Below, piece after piece: positions 61,261 through 64,000 of a stretch of 64,000 bases of DNA; the stretch's first letter is position 1, and every line of letters begins with the position of its first letter. The notes under the pieces are model-generated. The model ran no database searches and had not been told where the DNA came from. It saw only the letters and a list, made by a program, of their open reading frames with translations. This DNA comes from Zonotrichia leucophrys gambelii. Taxonomy: Eukaryota > Chordata > Aves > Passeriformes > Passerellidae. The DNA lies in NCBI RefSeq assembly GCF_028769735.1, contig NC_088172.1:68286631-68350630 (forward strand). The letters are read 5' to 3'. Both the position numbers and the translations under genes were made by a program.

Positions 61261-64000
61261 AATCAATAATTTTGTATTCAGCACACTCTTTGGATGATAT
61301 AAGGTAAATAAGGCCTGGGCCACACTTTGAATGATATGGCCAGATGCCTCTGAGTATCATGCAGCAGGGAAAAAATAAATAAATGTAAACTCATGTAATT
61401 AAAGACTGTCTTGTAATGTGTTTACACAGGGGACCAGAGTTGTGGTTATGTGGGCAATTTTACCCTTGGTATTTCCAGAGCAAGAAAAATAACATTGCTA
61501 CTGAGGGATGGTGTACAGTGAATTCTGACACTCAGCACTATGCAGGAGGTAGGTGGAAAGTGCAATGACAAATATATCTCACAAAATGGGTAAGTTAAAG
61601 ATCATTATTCAGGGGCAAAGCAGAGTTAGGACACAGCGGAATGAAGGATGCCTGCCGAGCCTTTCCTCACTGCCACTGCATTAGGTTACCACTCTAAATT
61701 ACATAATCTTGTATTTTGCCTTGGGAACTCCTGCCTCAGCATAGGCCACGTGTCTACAATATTTTGTTTGTATTCTTCTATGTACTTGCCTAGCTCTTAT
61801 TTTGCTGCACATTATTCAGTGCCTGCTATGAGGACAGAACTATTAACTTCTGTGTGAGTTCCTTATGGCTCTGGCACTAATTCACAGTTAATTTACTTCC
61901 ATGGTACATAGAGGCAAGTCACAAGGATATTAAGCTAAAAGGAACCACTAATTTGGGACTCAATTTGATTTTTCAGAGGAGGTGGAAGGCTTCGTCAATC
62001 GATGCCATGGCTATTTGCTGGTAGCAGATGAATCCTGAAACTCAAGGACCTGAGGTGCTTTCCCAGGTACTCAGGAGCAGGGAGGGAGGCATTTGCTGTG
62101 ATGGACAGAGATAACTGTATTTACTGACACACCATAAGACCATCTGCTCTAATCTATCCAACCTCTCCCTCACAATCCCTCTCTGTTCACCAAGGTCCTT
62201 CCTTCCTTCCTTCATTCCTCAGGCACTTAAACACAGGCAATTAATTCCTGTCTGGCAAGCCAGGTCCACAGCTCCATCCTCTGTGTATTCTTCAAAACCT
62301 GCCTGATCCCACATGTGCTGCCCCAGCCCCCTTCCCAGCAGCATTTCAACTCCTTTGAGCTCTTCTCTCAGCCTTCCCCTCCCCTCCAACTTTATTTTTC
62401 TTCTCCTTAAGAAATCTTCCTGCCACCTGAGAAATGTTCATTGAATGTATACATGCTGCAGATTTTCAAAAACAGAAGAATTTGGCTAAATTTGTCAAAG
62501 CAGAGAGAAAGATGCAGAAGATATCCCTCTAAAAACAGTGTAAGACCAATCTTAAAATACCATCTTTCAGTCAGCAAAGGCTGATCTTTGCAAAGAAAGG
62601 ATGCCAGAATTTAGCATGTAATTTTCCCTTAACCCTGCTAAAAATTTGTTTTTCCTGAGAACGATGAACTTCATTCTGCAGCAGGCACCCAGCAGAGAAA
62701 ATTTCAATCAATTTCCCAAAAGCAAGGTTTGGGGAATAAAAGTAAATACATTCCATAAATAAAGAAGGAAAAAAAAAAAAAAGAATGGAAGAAAAAGCCC
62801 AAGCCTTCTAACAGAGAGAGCTAAGCAGAGATTACAGCCTCACAGGTTATTCATGTGATAGAACATTACAAGTCTCAACTGTGCTGAAAAAAGGACTTTT
62901 TAAAGACACTTTTTTGGGGGTCATGTCATAGGTGTGTTTTGTATCAGAAACATTGCACTGCACCCTATGAACAGATTGTTTCATTACTGAGCTTTAGCAT
63001 TTTATTGGTGGGCCTCAGTCATCCTGGAAAAGTGAAAGGGTGAAAGAAATTGTCTCTTCTGTAAGCAGCTGAGAAAAAGAAGAAAATTAGAAAGAAAAAA
63101 AAATAGCAAGGAGACATGGAATAAAGTTTCATTGGTAGGTTTAACATAGCCAGACAGCAAGATTCAATAGAGGGCAATCCCAATATTTTGCCCCACCTGG
63201 AATCTTCCTGAATGTATGCCTGTACATTACACTGTATTTTACAGCATTTCTATATTTTCTGTTGTCTTAAAAAATAAAATTAAAAAGGACCTTATTTATT
63301 AACACAAGAACTTGTCCTCCAGAGGTGATTGTGACCCATATTCAGTTCTGACAGAGCACGAGAACACCAGCAAAGTACTTTAGAATAATTCAAGTGGAGG
63401 GGAGGAAAACAAAGTCCAAAATGTTTTCTTTTTCACACAATGGATAAAAGAGCAGTGTGAAACTACACAGAGTTAAACAAGTCCATGTAAAACTTCCTGT
63501 TCTTTTCTGGTCTATGCGGAGAATTCAAGCATCATCTCATCCTTGTTTAAATTTGCCTTTACATTTCCCATTTTATGTGGGAAAGATTGCCTTCAGATCT
63601 CAAAGGGAAAGCCCACTAAACTGCAGATCCCTGAGGCAGCCAGTCCCATGTGGCCTTTGCTCATGGGCACAGACCCAGCCAGTCTCCAGCCTCTGCCACT
63701 AACTGGCCACACCAAAGAGATGGGAAATTACTGGGATCTGGAAGTCTGAGGATCAGTCCTGATACTTCCAGCCACATAAGAAATACTTCATGTGATACCA
63801 GTTTAAATGCTGAGCAATTCCACCCAATCACAACCTGGTGGCTGGCTAGGTTAGATGTCCATTAAACCCAGCCCTGGCTTTTCCTATTCAATCTCTGGGA
63901 TCATCTGTCATGGCCATTTCTTGGGGGAAGATCTGGGCTCCCAGCAGCAGCCTGGCTGCCAGTACATCACTGCAATGGCTGTTTACAAGGGATAAGTGGT
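61261..64000. other. Unique-looking non-coding DNA to the window end
   Basis: No gene is supported. An A14 run lies at 62,769-62,782. A pyrimidine-rich, repeat-poor block lies at about 62,140-62,410. The last 300 bases are slightly GC-richer and carry three overlapping plus-strand frames (63,457-63,865) in different phases, none recognisable. The sequence is cut at 64,000. Confidence 0.55.
62197..62212. repeat. (CCTT)4 microsatellite
   Basis: Four perfect CCTT units within a longer pyrimidine-rich stretch. Confidence 0.85.

Overview
The window looks like an AT-rich intergenic or deep-intronic stretch of a bird chromosome. The bird assignment rests on CR1 LINE 3' ends carrying the avian ATTCTATG-type tail, and on a near-complete solo LTR whose text (AGCTGGGATAGAGTTAATTT near its start, GGTTAAACCACAACA at its end) matches an LTR family I know from bird genomes, songbirds in particular. 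No long open reading frame, operon-like spacing, ribosome binding site, CpG island, recognisable RNA gene or CRISPR array is present. The longest frames are about 200 codons, sit in the few GC-richer patches and overlap open frames on the other strand, as chance frames do. I support no protein-coding gene. One short minus-strand frame at 35,426-35,650 has a protein-like composition and is listed only as a candidate.

Layout. 1-25.8 kb: unique-looking AT-rich DNA with simple repeats, a fragment of CR1 3' end (4.8 kb), a pair of inverted octamer motifs (0.86-0.91 kb), a G-run cluster (12.1 kb) and a small internally repetitive AT-rich patch (19.2 kb). 25.8-27.7 kb: the main structured locus. A very old, decayed LINE of the CR1 group, running on the plus strand through the endonuclease-RT linker, RT and distal part, has been split by a younger CR1 3' end in the same orientation. 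27.7-44.8 kb: unique-looking DNA with GC-richer patches at about 29.5-30.7 and 32.3-32.8 kb, a 47-nt pyrimidine tract, the 35.4-kb candidate frame and a possible hAT-type relic at 42.0 kb. 44.9-52 kb: a probable LTR relic (44.9-45.2 kb), a clear solo LTR (49.95-50.52 kb), a weak tRNA-like D-arm motif (51.2 kb) and a minus-strand CR1 3' end (51.6-51.8 kb). 52.5-53.4 kb: two perfect short-loop hairpins (17 and 18 bp stems) and a long poly(T) tract. 53.4-64 kb: unique-looking DNA, a GC-rich patch at 56.8-57.8 kb and an unusually readable ancient amniote repeat at 60.9-61.3 kb.

Nothing here forms a multi-gene system. The history that can be read is one of retroelement insertion and decay. The observations most worth checking are the nested LINE, the twin perfect hairpins, the ancient repeat and the 35.4-kb frame. 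All family assignments are from recognition of consensus-like text by eye; no alignment or database search was run.
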